Below are positions 55,774 to 64,000 of a stretch of DNA of 64,000 bases, in pieces (the first letter of the stretch is position 1; each line of letters starts with the position of its first letter). Source of the stretch: Rhodospirillales bacterium. GTDB lineage: Bacteria; Pseudomonadota; Alphaproteobacteria; Kiloniellales; JACOMY01. Position numbers and translations under genes: made by a program. The stretch covers positions 1 to 64,000 of the forward strand of contig JACOMY010000009.1 in NCBI GenBank assembly GCA_014324045.1, read 5' to 3'. The notes under the pieces were generated by a model that had not been told where the DNA came from, searched no databases, and saw only the letters and a list, made by a program, of their open reading frames with translations.

Positions 55774-56586
55774 TTAGTTGCGACGTTTCTGAATGATTGA
55801 GATGGCCACAAAAGCGATACCGATCACGGTAAAGCTGATGGCCGACGTGAACGTGCCGATGGCGTAGAGCGCAGGTGTCGTCACATTCTGCGTCATGTTG
55901 GCGATCTCGATGGGCAAGGTGTTGTCCGCACCGACTGTCAAAAGCGACCGCTGCAACTCGTCATATGACAAAGTGAACCCAAACAAAGCAACGGCGATCA
56001 GTCCGGGGAATAAAATTGGGATCGTCACAAATTTCAGGGTTTCCCAGTATTTCGCACCGGCGTCACGGGCCGCTTCTTCCCAAGCTCCATCAAAGCGATT
56101 GAGGACCGCAAACATGATCAGCAGCCCAAATGGCAGCGTCCAGGATAGATGCGATGCAAGCCCGGACGTGAACCAGTTCGGACGCAAACCCACCAGTTGG
56201 AACAGCTGACCCAAGCCGAGGCCCAAAAGGATGCCCGGAACCACAAGCGAGGTGATTGCCAGATAGAAGATCACGCTTGAGCCGATAAATTTGTTGCGAA
56301 AGGCCAGTCCAGCAAAGAGGCAGGTGACGGCTGTGATCGCCAGCGAGGCGAGGCCTAGTATCAACGAGCGTGACAATGCCCCGCCCAAATCGCCGTAGCG
56401 CGAACTGGCGAAGAGATCGGCAAACCAATGAGTCGATACGCCGCGCATCGGAAATGTCAGCCCACCGCTTTCGCCTTGGAACGACAGCACAAAGATTATG
56501 ATCATCGGGCCATAGAGGAACGCAACAAATAACGCAAAAAAGCCTGCCAGAAGATAGAACGCGAGAGAGCGGTTAGAGAATTTCAT
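55774..56586 (-). CDS. ABC transporter permease (PotC-like)
   Basis: 270 residues from the ATG at 56586. Six hydrophobic helices, with the cytoplasmic EAA loop WEEAARDAGAKYWETLKFVTIPILFP that contacts the ATPase. FVLSFQGESGGLTFPMRGVS near the N-terminus is typical of PotC. Follows the PotB-like gene by 10 bp. Confidence 0.9.
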   Translation of the reverse strand: MKFSNRSLAFYLLAGFFALFVAFLYGPMIIIFVLSFQGESGGLTFPMRGVSTHWFADLFASSRYGDLGGALSRSLILGLASLAITAVTCLFAGLAFRNKFIGSSVIFYLAITSLVVPGILLGLGLGQLFQLVGLRPNWFTSGLASHLSWTLPFGLLIMFAVLNRFDGAWEEAARDAGAKYWETLKFVTIPILFPGLIAVALFGFTLSYDELQRSLLTVGADNTLPIEIANMTQNVTTPALYAIGTFTSAISFTVIGIAFVAISIIQKRRN

Positions 56587-56596
56587 GACAGGCCTC

Positions 56597-57454
56597 CTAA
56601 CGCGCGAGCTCGGTGCGGATATCGACCACACGCAAGATCAGCGAAACGAAGATCAGCACCATCGCAATCAAAAGAACGGCAGCAGCGGCCGCCTGAGGAT
56701 AGTAAAGCTGGTCGATCTCGTTTTTCATGGCCGACACGACCGAAGCACTTTGCCCGCCGCTCATGATGCGGACGACAAAGAAGTCGCCCATGACCAAGGC
56801 CACGATGAAGATCGAGCCAAGGGCGATGCCGGTTTTGGTCAGCGGGATGATGATATTGATCAAGATGTCAAAGTCATTGGCCCCCGCATCTCGCGCTGCC
56901 TCGATCACCGAGGGGCTGATTTTCGACATGGAATTGAAGATCGGTACGATCATAAAGAGCGTAAAAAGATGCACGTAGGTCAGCACGACCGCAAAATCCG
57001 AAAACAGCAGAAATTCCAGCGGCGTATCCGTGAGGCCAATACCTTGGACGGCAGAGTTGAATACCCCCTCCTTGCCCAGGAACGGAACCCAGGAAATCAT
57101 GCGAATGGTTGCGGAAGTCCAGAAAGGAACGGTGCAAAGTAAGAAAAGTGCGATCTGAACCTTCAGCGACTTCACGAAGAAAACCAGAAAATACGAGCAG
57201 GTGAAGCCGATGATCATAGAAAAGAACAGAGTCAGAAGCGTGAATTTGATGGTGTCCAGATACAGGGTCAGCGTCAGCGATGACGTGAACAATTCGCGAT
57301 AGTTCTCGAATGAAAACGCCGGGTACAGCAACAGACCATCGGTTTCCCAGAAACTGATGGTGATCAAAGTCGCGATTGGAACTCCAACGATAAGGACAAG
57401 AAGCAGCGCATAGGGTAGCGCCTCAAGGTACGGCTTGAGTGATCTGTTTGTCAT
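56597..57454 (-). CDS. ABC transporter permease (PotB-like)
   Basis: 285 residues from the ATG at 57454; a GTG at 57481 in the same frame would add nine residues. Hydrophobic helices and the EAA loop VIEAARDAGANDFDILINIIIPLTKTGI. PSLKPYLEALPYALLLVLIV-type N-terminus is PotB-like. Partner of the PotC-like permease. About 80 bp separate it from the binding-protein gene. Confidence 0.88.
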   Translation of the reverse strand: MTNRSLKPYLEALPYALLLVLIVGVPIATLITISFWETDGLLLYPAFSFENYRELFTSSLTLTLYLDTIKFTLLTLFFSMIIGFTCSYFLVFFVKSLKVQIALFLLCTVPFWTSATIRMISWVPFLGKEGVFNSAVQGIGLTDTPLEFLLFSDFAVVLTYVHLFTLFMIVPIFNSMSKISPSVIEAARDAGANDFDILINIIIPLTKTGIALGSIFIVALVMGDFFVVRIMSGGQSASVVSAMKNEIDQLYYPQAAAAAVLLIAMVLIFVSLILRVVDIRTELAR

Positions 57455-57536
57455 GCTGCCGCTTATTCCCGCGCCAATCACCAGCCAGCCACATGACGTG
57501 GCTGACCGGGGAGATGTGAAAGATGCCGGAGCGGTA

Positions 57537-58832
57537 CTAGGAGGAAATGAACTCGTTCCAGCGTTTCACCATGTGACGCTCTTCGTCCATCACCGTGTTC
57601 CAGCACGCGATATTGCCGATGCGATCTTCGAACGATCCGCCATCGCGCACAAGGCCTACGCTGCCCTGAAGGCCGCCGAAGGGATCTTTGATGTCTTCAG
57701 ACGCGGGCTTACCTTCATACCAGAAGTCTCTTTCCGCGGCACTCAGCGCCGCTTTTGCTGTGTCAGGCACCGAACTGTAGTAACCCGTTTTGGCCATGAA
57801 CGAGCCCTGCCACCCCTCGAGTATCCAGTTCAGATATTCGTAAGCGGCTTCCAATTTCAGACCCTCAAGGTGGCTCATCAGACCCATGCCGATGCCCCAA
57901 CCGCGGTAACCTTCTTTCAAAGGCGCGTAGGAGACATCAATGCCGCGGGTGCGCACTGCGGTGACAGCAGGTGACCACATTGACTGGATAATAACCTCGC
58001 CCGAGGCCATCAGGTTGACGGATTCGTCGAACGAACTCCAGAACGCGCGGAACTGTCCGGCTTTCTTGGCGGCAATCAGAATGTCGATCGTCCTGTCGAT
58101 CTCTTCCTTGGTCATATTGCCCTTGTCGCCATAGATAAAGTCGCCACGCGCTTCGATGGCCATTGCCGCGTCCATGATGCCGATTTGCGGGATGTTCAAC
58201 AGCGCTGCCTTGCCAGCAAACTCGGGGTTGAGTAATTCTGCCCAGCTATTGATCTCGCGGCCAATAAGGTCGGGGCGTATGCCCAGAGTGTCGGCGTTGT
58301 AGATCGTCGGCACAAGGGTCGCATGGTCGGTGGCACCACCGGCGAACGACGTCTCGCCCGGTCCGTCGACATAGAGCACTTCGTAAGGCAGGATGCCCTG
58401 CCGGGATGCGTCCGAACCGTCGAAATTCTTCCCTTCACGGAAGAGCGGGATCATTTTGTCCCAGTTCTTGATTTTCGACGTTTCGATCGCGTGCAGCATT
58501 TTGCTGCGCCAAACTTTCGAAAGCGCCCAGAATTCCAGGTCGGCGACATCAACGGTCTCAGGTTGATTGACGACCCGCGCCATAAGCGCATCCGTCCAGG
58601 CACCCTGCGTTTCAATCTTGAACCCAAGGTCTGCGGAGGCCTGGGCGGCAATATCCGGATAGACCGAGTACGACGGCCCAACCTGCTGAAGCGTGATGTC
58701 CTTCAGATTATTCGCCCATACCATTGGGGCGGCAAGCATGCCGGAACCCGCCACCAGCGTAGCAGTACCACCTTTCAGAACGCTCCTGCGGCTGACGCCA
58801 GCACGGTTATTTCCTTTGTCCAACTTGGCCAT
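57537..58832 (-). CDS. PotD-type substrate-binding protein, Tat signal
   Basis: 431 residues. The N-terminus SRRSVLKGGTATLVAGSGML is a twin-arginine signal, cleaved near PMVWANN. The mature part is a class of spermidine/putrescine-like binding protein: TIYNADTLGIRPDLIGREIN, MIPLFREGK, VIIQSMWSPAVTAVRTRGID, YEYLNWILEGWQGSFMAKTGYY. It starts with a strong AAAGGAGG site and is the first gene of the minus operon. A 78-bp piece of this gene is duplicated in inverse orientation upstream. The protein at 60214 is a paralogue without signal. Confidence 0.9.
   Translation of the reverse strand: MAKLDKGNNRAGVSRRSVLKGGTATLVAGSGMLAAPMVWANNLKDITLQQVGPSYSVYPDIAAQASADLGFKIETQGAWTDALMARVVNQPETVDVADLEFWALSKVWRSKMLHAIETSKIKNWDKMIPLFREGKNFDGSDASRQGILPYEVLYVDGPGETSFAGGATDHATLVPTIYNADTLGIRPDLIGREINSWAELLNPEFAGKAALLNIPQIGIMDAAMAIEARGDFIYGDKGNMTKEEIDRTIDILIAAKKAGQFRAFWSSFDESVNLMASGEVIIQSMWSPAVTAVRTRGIDVSYAPLKEGYRGWGIGMGLMSHLEGLKLEAAYEYLNWILEGWQGSFMAKTGYYSSVPDTAKAALSAAERDFWYEGKPASEDIKDPFGGLQGSVGLVRDGGSFEDRIGNIACWNTVMDEERHMVKRWNEFISS
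58260..58337. repeat. Inverted 78-bp repeat, copy inside the binding-protein gene
   Basis: The reverse complement of this segment matches 58990-59067 at 75 of 78 positions. It encodes the GATDHATLVPTIYNADTLG-x-RPDLIG stretch of the PotD-like protein. Confidence 0.85.
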
Positions 58833-59147
58833 CTGTTCTTTTCCTCCTTTGAAGCTAGCAACGCACTAGCCGACCCAATGGCGAACCGAATTTCGCCTGA
58901 CGATTCGAGCACTGCACTCAGCTAAACAAAACCGTTTTTTGAATGCAACATACTTTTTACATTGATTGCAATCTCGACTTTAGACAAGAGGTGCCACCGA
59001 CCATGCGACCCTTGTGCCGACGATCTACAACGTCGACACTCTGGGCATAGGTCCCGACCTTATTGGCTTTGAGGCAATCTATCGATCCGATCTTTGTTTT
59101 TGCCGACAAAGTACCGTAACTAAGATGAACACAGGGAGATTAACTCG
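58833..59147. promoter_or_regulatory. Divergent promoter region between the PotD-like and GntR genes
   Basis: 315 bp, AT-rich around 58920-58985 with a perfect palindrome GATTGCAATC at 58964-58973 that is a candidate GntR operator. The second half contains the inverted 78-bp copy (58990-59067). No ORF. Confidence 0.5.
58990..59067. repeat. Inverted 78-bp repeat, stray copy in the intergenic region
   Basis: Read on the plus strand it encodes GATDHATLVPTIYNVDTLG followed by PDLIG, i.e. a fragment of the same binding protein in opposite orientation, with three base differences from 58260-58337. It is not part of any open gene. Confidence 0.85.
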
Positions 59148-60203
59148 ATGCAGTCTAAAGACGGTGGAATGGATGCGGGTCAGTTGACTGTCCGTTCTAT
59201 TGTTGTTCCGAAAGAACCTGGAGTACCAAAAAAATCGCCGCCACTTTACCTTTCGATTCACGCACAAATTTCTGAGAAAATTGCCCGTGGAGCTTTGAGA
59301 AAGGGCGATGTGATCAAGGAAGGACCGCTCGCCTCGATTTTTGGCGTGAGCCGCGCTCCTGTTCGTCGTGCTCTTCATATGCTTAGCGACGAAGACCTTC
59401 TTCAACCTGCCAACGGTCAAGGGTTTGTTGTCGGCAGAGGTGACGAAGAAGGCACGTTGACACAGACGCAACTCGAAGAAGTCTTTCAAAATGGCTCCGA
59501 AGCCAAAGTCGGGCGCGAGGCAACCTGGGAAAGCATCTATGACAGCGTACTCCTCGACGTTACGAATTGCCTGCCCTTTGGCACCTTTCGGATCAGCGAA
59601 GCGGCAGCATGTGAGCATTTCTCAGTTAGCAGAACGGCATTGCGAGAAGGCCTGAGAAAACTTCAGGACAATGGGTTTCTCGAAAAATCCAATCGATCCC
59701 ACTGGATCGCAGGCCCCCTGACCGCGCGGGATGTGCATGAAGCTTTTGAGGTGCGCAGCTTGCTAGAGCCGGCCGCATTTAGGCAATCTGCCGCGTTGAT
59801 TGACAAAGCCACGGTTCAATCGATGAGGCAGCAAGTCTCTGATGCCATGTCTGATTTAGAGACGGCAACCGCGGAAGATGTAGAGGGCATCGAAGACGAT
59901 TTGCACCGAGAGTTGCTAAAGAAATGCAGCAACGCGCGGCTGATCGACGCCATCGAACGCAACCAGTTTCCCTTTATCGTGAACCGGATTTTTCGCCGCA
60001 ACTTTGGCGTGAAACCCGACCAATCCGCTCTGGAAGATCACGCGCAGATTCTGGACCAACTTTTGAAGAACCAGACCGACGTGGCCTGCACCATGCTGGA
60101 AGCGCATCTTGAAAGTGCCGAGAAAAACACGCTGGCAAAACTGCGGGTGTTGTCGATTTTGCCCAAACCGACCACCGCCCCTTATCTGATCAGCATTCAT
60201 TGA
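59148..60203 (+). CDS. GntR family regulator with two winged-helix domains and an FCD-like domain
   Basis: 351 residues. First winged helix about 31-100 (YLSIHAQISEKIARGALRKG, LASIFGVSRAPVRRALHMLS), second about 120-190 (ISEAAACEHFSVSRTALREG, LRKLQDNGFLEKS), then a helical FCD-type ligand domain (VHEAFEVRSLLEPAAFRQSA, HRELLKKCSNARLIDAIERN). A GGGAG site precedes the ATG. Divergent from the Pot-like operon and 10 bp before the paralogous binding protein, so it is the likely local regulator. Two DNA-binding modules in one chain is unusual. Confidence 0.87.
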   Translation: MQSKDGGMDAGQLTVRSIVVPKEPGVPKKSPPLYLSIHAQISEKIARGALRKGDVIKEGPLASIFGVSRAPVRRALHMLSDEDLLQPANGQGFVVGRGDEEGTLTQTQLEEVFQNGSEAKVGREATWESIYDSVLLDVTNCLPFGTFRISEAAACEHFSVSRTALREGLRKLQDNGFLEKSNRSHWIAGPLTARDVHEAFEVRSLLEPAAFRQSAALIDKATVQSMRQQVSDAMSDLETATAEDVEGIEDDLHRELLKKCSNARLIDAIERNQFPFIVNRIFRRNFGVKPDQSALEDHAQILDQLLKNQTDVACTMLEAHLESAEKNTLAKLRVLSILPKPTTAPYLISIH

Positions 60204-60213
60204 GGTGGCCCGG

Positions 60214-61386
60214 ATGACCGATACCAAGCTTCGCATTCTCGGGACCAGCGTGACGCTTTTCAAAGAAGTGCAGGATTTGGCACGCCAGGATCTGGACTTC
60301 CAGATTGAGTTTGACGTTCAAGGCGGCGTCGAGGTGCTCCAAAAGGGCATCCTGCGCCCGGATACCTATGACATTTACGACCAGTGGTATCACAGTATTG
60401 ATCTGCTTTGGACCGCCGGCGCCATTCAGAGCATTGATGCCAACCGTCTGGAATTATGGGATGAAGTCGGCGGGTTGACCAAGACTGGAACCGTAGTTGA
60501 CGGGGCCAGCCTCGGCGTTGGTAGCCGCCCAATGGATGTTCAATTCGTTCAGGAAGATGGATCGCTTGGGTCATCGAAATCCGACCTGCTAAGCGCGGTT
60601 CCGACGGCTCACAACGCCGACTCGTTTTCGTATGATCCCGCGTTGAAGCCAAAATCGTTGCGCGATGTGCCAGAAAGCTGGGGTTGGCTTCTGAACGAAG
60701 CCTGGCGCGGCAAAATCGGAATGAACACCGACCCGTCCATCGGTATCGCGGATATGATCCTGGCGGCCCAAGCGATGGGATTGACCAAGTTCAAGGACAT
60801 CGGAAACCTGACAATCGAAGAGATCGACGAACTGGTTGAGAGCCTTATCGCCTACAAGAAAAACAGCCATTTCGGCGGTATGTGGTCAACGGTCACGGAT
60901 TCGGTCGAATATATGGCCGGGCGCAAGGGCCGCATCGGCGGCATCTGGTCGCCTGCGGTGTCCCGGCTTCGGGCGCGCAATGTTCCGGTCCGGGTCGCCG
61001 CTCCGGTCGAAGGGTATCGCGCGTGGCACTCTGGCTTGTGTTTGTCATCGCAACTGCCAACCGCGAAGACGAAGGCTGCATACCAATACCTGAACTGGTG
61101 GCTTTCTGGGCGACCTGGGGCAATCCTAGCGCGCCAAGGTTACTATACCTCGACGCCCGAGCGGACACGTTCATATCTGTCCGAGGCCGAATGGGGGTAC
61201 TGGTATGCTGGCGAGGAAGCCAAAGAAGACCTATGCGATCCGCAGGGCAGAAAGACCATTAAAAAAGGATCTGAGCGCGAGGATGGTTCCTGTCAGGACC
61301 GCATGTCCAACATCATCATGTGGAACACCCTGATGGACGAGCAGAACTATCTTGTCAGGCGCTGGAACGAGCTGCTGGCCGCCTAG
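60214..61386 (+). CDS. PotD-like binding-protein paralogue without a signal peptide
   Basis: 390 residues. The sequence [20 protein letters not shown] begins directly with the binding fold; no Sec or Tat signal is present and none is encoded in frame upstream. C-terminal [21 protein letters not shown] parallels NIACWNTVMDEERHMVKRWNE of the exported paralogue, and [20 protein letters not shown] also matches. Start ATG has TGAGG 8 bp upstream. A cytoplasmic ligand-binding or sensing role, perhaps with the adjacent GntR protein, is inferred. Confidence 0.82.
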   Translation: MTDTKLRILGTSVTLFKEVQDLARQDLDFQIEFDVQGGVEVLQKGILRPDTYDIYDQWYHSIDLLWTAGAIQSIDANRLELWDEVGGLTKTGTVVDGASLGVGSRPMDVQFVQEDGSLGSSKSDLLSAVPTAHNADSFSYDPALKPKSLRDVPESWGWLLNEAWRGKIGMNTDPSIGIADMILAAQAMGLTKFKDIGNLTIEEIDELVESLIAYKKNSHFGGMWSTVTDSVEYMAGRKGRIGGIWSPAVSRLRARNVPVRVAAPVEGYRAWHSGLCLSSQLPTAKTKAAYQYLNWWLSGRPGAILARQGYYTSTPERTRSYLSEAEWGYWYAGEEAKEDLCDPQGRKTIKKGSEREDGSCQDRMSNIIMWNTLMDEQNYLVRRWNELLAA

Positions 61387-61420
61387 ACCATTCACACCAA
61401 ATATCTGGAAGGAACCCCCC

Positions 61421-62320
61421 ATGAAGGAAATCAAATGCTCGTTCGGTGTCGATATCGACTCGGTTGCCGGTTGGCTTGGGTCTTACGGCGGGCAAGACAG
61501 CCCGTCTGACATTCAACGCGGCGTCTTCGCAACCGAAGTGGGTGTTCCGCGCCTGCTACGCCTGTTCGACAAATACGACCTGCCCAGCACCTTTTTCATT
61601 CCCGGCCACACCATGGAGTCGTTTCCGAAAGAGATGGAAATGATCAAAGCGGCAGGACATGAGATTGGGGCGCATGGCTATACACACGAAAACCCTGTGG
61701 CCATGACACCTCAGCAAGAGGAAGACGTTCTGGCAAAGTCGGTCGAACTGATAGAAGTGCTGACAGGTGACAAGCCAAAAGGCTATGTCGCACCTTGGTG
61801 GGAAATGTCGTCCAACACTGCTGCGCTCTTGCAGAAGTATGGGTTCACCTATGACCACAGCCAAGGGTATCGCGACTTTATACCTTTCTATGCCCGCGTC
61901 GGCGATGAATGGTCAAAGATCGACTATACCAAGGACGCCAGCACCTGGATGCGGCCCATGAAACACGGAGCGGAAATCGACATCGTCGATATCGCGGCCA
62001 ACTGGTACGTGGATGACCTTCCACCAATGATGTTCATCAAAGGCGCACCCAACAGCCACGGTTTTGTCAGCCCACGGGACATCGAAATTCTATGGCGCGA
62101 CCAATTTGACTGGGTCTACCGCGAGATGGACTACGCCACGTTCTGCTTCACCATTCACCCGGATGTCGCTGGCCGTCCGCAGGTCCTGCTGATGCTGGAA
62201 CGGCTGATCGAGTACATCAACACCAAGGAAGGTGTCGCATGGAACACTTTCCAGAACATCACCGACGATTTCCGCGTACGCTTCCCGTTTGACAGCGACA
62301 AGCGCCCTGAAAACATCTGA
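61421..62320 (+). CDS. CE4 polysaccharide-deacetylase-like hydrolase
   Basis: 299 residues with the NodB homology fold: motif 1 [15 protein letters not shown] (Asp pair), [16 protein letters not shown], motif 2 [13 protein letters not shown] with the metal-binding histidines, [22 protein letters not shown], and the C-terminal [19 protein letters not shown]. This subgroup resembles peptidoglycan deacetylase PgdA and cyclic-imide hydrolases rather than chitin deacetylases. No signal peptide, so a cytoplasmic small amide or imide substrate is likely. GGAAGGA ribosome site. Confidence 0.85.
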   Translation: MKEIKCSFGVDIDSVAGWLGSYGGQDSPSDIQRGVFATEVGVPRLLRLFDKYDLPSTFFIPGHTMESFPKEMEMIKAAGHEIGAHGYTHENPVAMTPQQEEDVLAKSVELIEVLTGDKPKGYVAPWWEMSSNTAALLQKYGFTYDHSQGYRDFIPFYARVGDEWSKIDYTKDASTWMRPMKHGAEIDIVDIAANWYVDDLPPMMFIKGAPNSHGFVSPRDIEILWRDQFDWVYREMDYATFCFTIHPDVAGRPQVLLMLERLIEYINTKEGVAWNTFQNITDDFRVRFPFDSDKRPENI

Positions 62321-62382
62321 TGCCCTGATCGCGCCTGCACTGACCCGTGCGGGCGCGAACTCCCAAGAAAAGGAATGAATAA

Positions 62383-62661
62383 ATGTGTTCGGCCTGTGGA
62401 TTTCCACCTGCTTTGGGACATTGGACAGATGCCGGAGGCGAAACGGCGCATGAGCGTCTGCGTATCCGGTTTGCCCGAGTCGATCTCCTGAACGAATTAC
62501 TGAGACCTCTCGGCTTGTCTGCAAGGGACCTTGGGTCGCAACCGGGCATTCAAGTGTCCAATGGCACGGGGCAGACGAAGATTTGCCAAACTGTGGAAGA
62601 CGTCTGGCAGCAAGTAGAGCTGTTCACCGGTCGCGCTTTCGACCCGCTAGTGAATGTGTGA
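62383..62661 (+). CDS. Small protein with N-terminal CXXC motif, unknown function
   Basis: 92 residues starting MCSACGFPPALGHWTDAGGE; one CXXC pair and two histidines near the N-terminus could bind a metal. The rest is helical (RIRFARVDLLNELLRPLGLS) and ends FTGRAFDPLVNV. AAAAGGA precedes the ATG. It ends 3 bp before the CobW-type GTPase gene, so the two act together. I do not recognise a named family. Confidence 0.65.
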   Translation: MCSACGFPPALGHWTDAGGETAHERLRIRFARVDLLNELLRPLGLSARDLGSQPGIQVSNGTGQTKICQTVEDVWQQVELFTGRAFDPLVNV

Positions 62662-62664
62662 GCT

Positions 62665-63666
62665 TTGGACAGCGTTGAAGAAAATCGGCTCAGCCTGACG
62701 ATTCTAGGCGGGTTTCTGGGAGCAGGTAAAAGCACATGGTTGCGGCATCAGCTTTTTGTTGGTGCCTATGACGCCCCGCATGTACTGGTGAACGAGGTCG
62801 CCGCGCATGCGGTTGATGACACGTTGCTGGCTGGCGCGCGTGCGTTGGATGTTGTTGCAGGCGGATGCGTTTGTTGTGACCAACAGGCAGAAATGAAAGC
62901 ACTCCTGCATCGGATCTGCAATGATCGCAGTCGGAAACAGGAAGCGCCTCAAACGCAACAACTTGTGTTTGAGATGAGCGGAGTCGCTGATCCGGGTCGC
63001 GTGGTTGCCGCAATCCAGAACGACCCGATCCTGGCGCGCCACATTGTCCTGAAAGAAATCATCGTTCTGGTCGATGCGCTTCATGGGCTGGATCAGCTTC
63101 GTGACGAGGGTTTGGCACGCGCGCAGATCGAGGCCGCGGACCGCATCGTTGTCACCAAAACCGACAGTTGCGAACCATCTGCTCTAGCAAAGACTGTCGC
63201 CACGTTGCGACAGATCAACCCCGCACTAGAGGTGCGGGCCTCGGCATTTGGTGTTGAAGGACCACTTCCTGCTCTGCCGAACGCAACCCCTGCGGAGTTA
63301 CCAAGCCTAGAAGGAACGGAAGAGCCAATCATTTCGCTCTCACTCAATCTAGCTGAGCTCAGCAAAGGTGGCGATGTCTGGGTCGCTTTCTCAATCTGGC
63401 TGTCGGCCATGTTGCACGCCCACGGAGACCATTTGGTTCGGGTCAAGGGCGTGGTGCAAACTCCGGGCGGGCGTCTATTGCTCCAATCCGTGCGCAAGAT
63501 CATGCAGGCTCCCGAACGCATTCCTGCGGACTACGGTCGTGACGCTCGGAAATCCGATGGCACCGTGGTTCTAATCGGGCGAGGGCTGGATACGGACCGT
63601 ATCAAAACGTCGCTCCGCAAAACGGTGCAGATGGCTCAATCCAGCCATGAGGTTAGTACTCCATGA
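62665..63666 (+). CDS. CobW/COG0523-type GTPase, putative metal chaperone
   Basis: 333 residues. Walker A ILGGFLGAGKSTWLRHQL, the CXCC metal motif in VVAGGCVCCDQQAEMKALL, switch region VFEMSGVADPGRV, G4 motif VVTKTDS, and a CobW C-terminal domain ending GHDHLVR-like AHGDHLVRVKGVVQTPGG. Such GTPases deliver Zn, Co or Fe to target enzymes; the neighbouring CE4 hydrolase is the obvious client here. Start is TTG at 62665 just after the previous stop. Confidence 0.87.
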   Translation: MDSVEENRLSLTILGGFLGAGKSTWLRHQLFVGAYDAPHVLVNEVAAHAVDDTLLAGARALDVVAGGCVCCDQQAEMKALLHRICNDRSRKQEAPQTQQLVFEMSGVADPGRVVAAIQNDPILARHIVLKEIIVLVDALHGLDQLRDEGLARAQIEAADRIVVTKTDSCEPSALAKTVATLRQINPALEVRASAFGVEGPLPALPNATPAELPSLEGTEEPIISLSLNLAELSKGGDVWVAFSIWLSAMLHAHGDHLVRVKGVVQTPGGRLLLQSVRKIMQAPERIPADYGRDARKSDGTVVLIGRGLDTDRIKTSLRKTVQMAQSSHEVSTP

Positions 63667-63762
63667 CCACTGAGGGGCTATTCGCTCAATTGCCGATGTT
63701 GGAGCTATTGGCCCGGATGACCACAACCTCGCTTGCTCGACAAACTTTTGGACTCGTCATTC

Positions 63763-64000
63763 TGGTTCACCACTTGGCCAGCATTGCAAAATGCGACCGG
63801 ACAACCTGCCATCTCACTGCCTGTTCATATCTCCGAGGCGGGCTTGCCTGTCGGCATACAAGCCGTTGGACGTGTTGGCGATGAAGAAACGCTGATCTGT
63901 TTCGCTGCACAAATGGGGACAGAATCAGGCTGGACTCAACGTCGTGCGCGGAGGCTAATTGGATTGGAAATATGGTATGTTCGTGATGCCAAAGCACTGT
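63763..64000 (+). pseudogene. Amidase-signature enzyme, C-terminal fragment (runs off the window)
   Basis: The plus frame from 63763 reads WFTTWPALQNATGQPAISLP, VHISEAGLPVGIQAVGRVGD, EETLICFAAQMGTESGWTQR. The TGQPA-x-SLP, GLPVGIQ and DEETL motifs belong to the C-terminal lobe of amidase-signature hydrolases. The Ser-Ser-Lys catalytic half is missing. An ATG-started frame overlapping the previous gene (63663-63884) is a different frame and is not amidase. The fragment has no stop before the window ends, and its extension after GWTQRRAR is not family-like. Confidence 0.65.

Overview
The window reads as chromosome of a GC-rich alphaproteobacterium, most likely Rhodospirillales-related. Supporting signs are the dnaA-dnaN-recF-gyrB block with rpsT beside dnaA, the mutM / ubiE-ubiB-coaBC-(dut)-(rrf2)-moeB order, the (smc)-dsbA-like-dciA-like / mutY order, and a cluster of GANTC (CcrM-type) sites in front of dnaA. 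The assignment rests on gene order and remembered family sequences; no database was consulted.

Layout. 1-170: tail of an unidentified gene. 667-9771: a plus-strand operon for a branched-chain-type ABC transporter whose LivF ATPase is fused to a UPF0261/Tm-1-like domain, followed by a TIM-barrel PEP-hydrolase-family protein, a flotillin-like protein and an SRPBCC protein. 9772-11041: a rearranged junction with IS4-like transposase debris, a thioesterase and only the first 85 codons of smc. 11082-17117: housekeeping genes (DsbA-like, DciA-like, mutY, lipoprotein, CDGSH protein, ispH, thrB, rnhA). 17135-20606: a TetR regulator divergent from an IorAB-type molybdenum hydroxylase. 20747-29438: a minus-strand operon with a complete second LivFKMHG transporter flanked by two acyl-CoA ligases, probably uptake plus CoA activation of an aromatic or other organic acid. 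29758-32224: two paralogous TbpB-like surface lipoproteins, one with a collagen-like GPA repeat. 32513-40074: gyrB, recF, dnaN, dnaA and rpsT with an AT-rich intergenic region. 40360-47335: enoyl-CoA hydratase, mutM, ubiE, ubiB, coaBC, broken dut, broken rrf2 and moeB.

47464-52471 is the most interesting locus: a tightly coupled minus-strand set of dndC, a 66-aa ORF, dndD and a HerA-type ATPase whose N-terminus looks like DndE. This resembles a compact phosphorothioate DNA-modification/defence module. It is preceded by a run of 11 G and a mobile-element scar: a phytanoyl-CoA dioxygenase relic, a 438-bp element with long inverted ends and an 11-bp-phased TGCA array, and the C-terminal half of a serine recombinase.

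From about 53.5 kb to the end, base composition becomes less GC-rich and the genes form a polyamine-type ABC transporter island: asparaginase plus PotABCD-like genes on the minus strand; a two-wHTH GntR regulator, a signal-less substrate-binding paralogue, a CE4 deacetylase-like hydrolase, a small CXXC protein, a CobW GTPase and an amidase fragment on the plus strand. The genes suggest import and hydrolysis of an amide- or imide-type nitrogen compound, with a metal chaperone serving the hydrolase. The broken smc, dut, rrf2, IS4, PhyH, resolvase and amidase genes show a genome undergoing rearrangement and gene decay.
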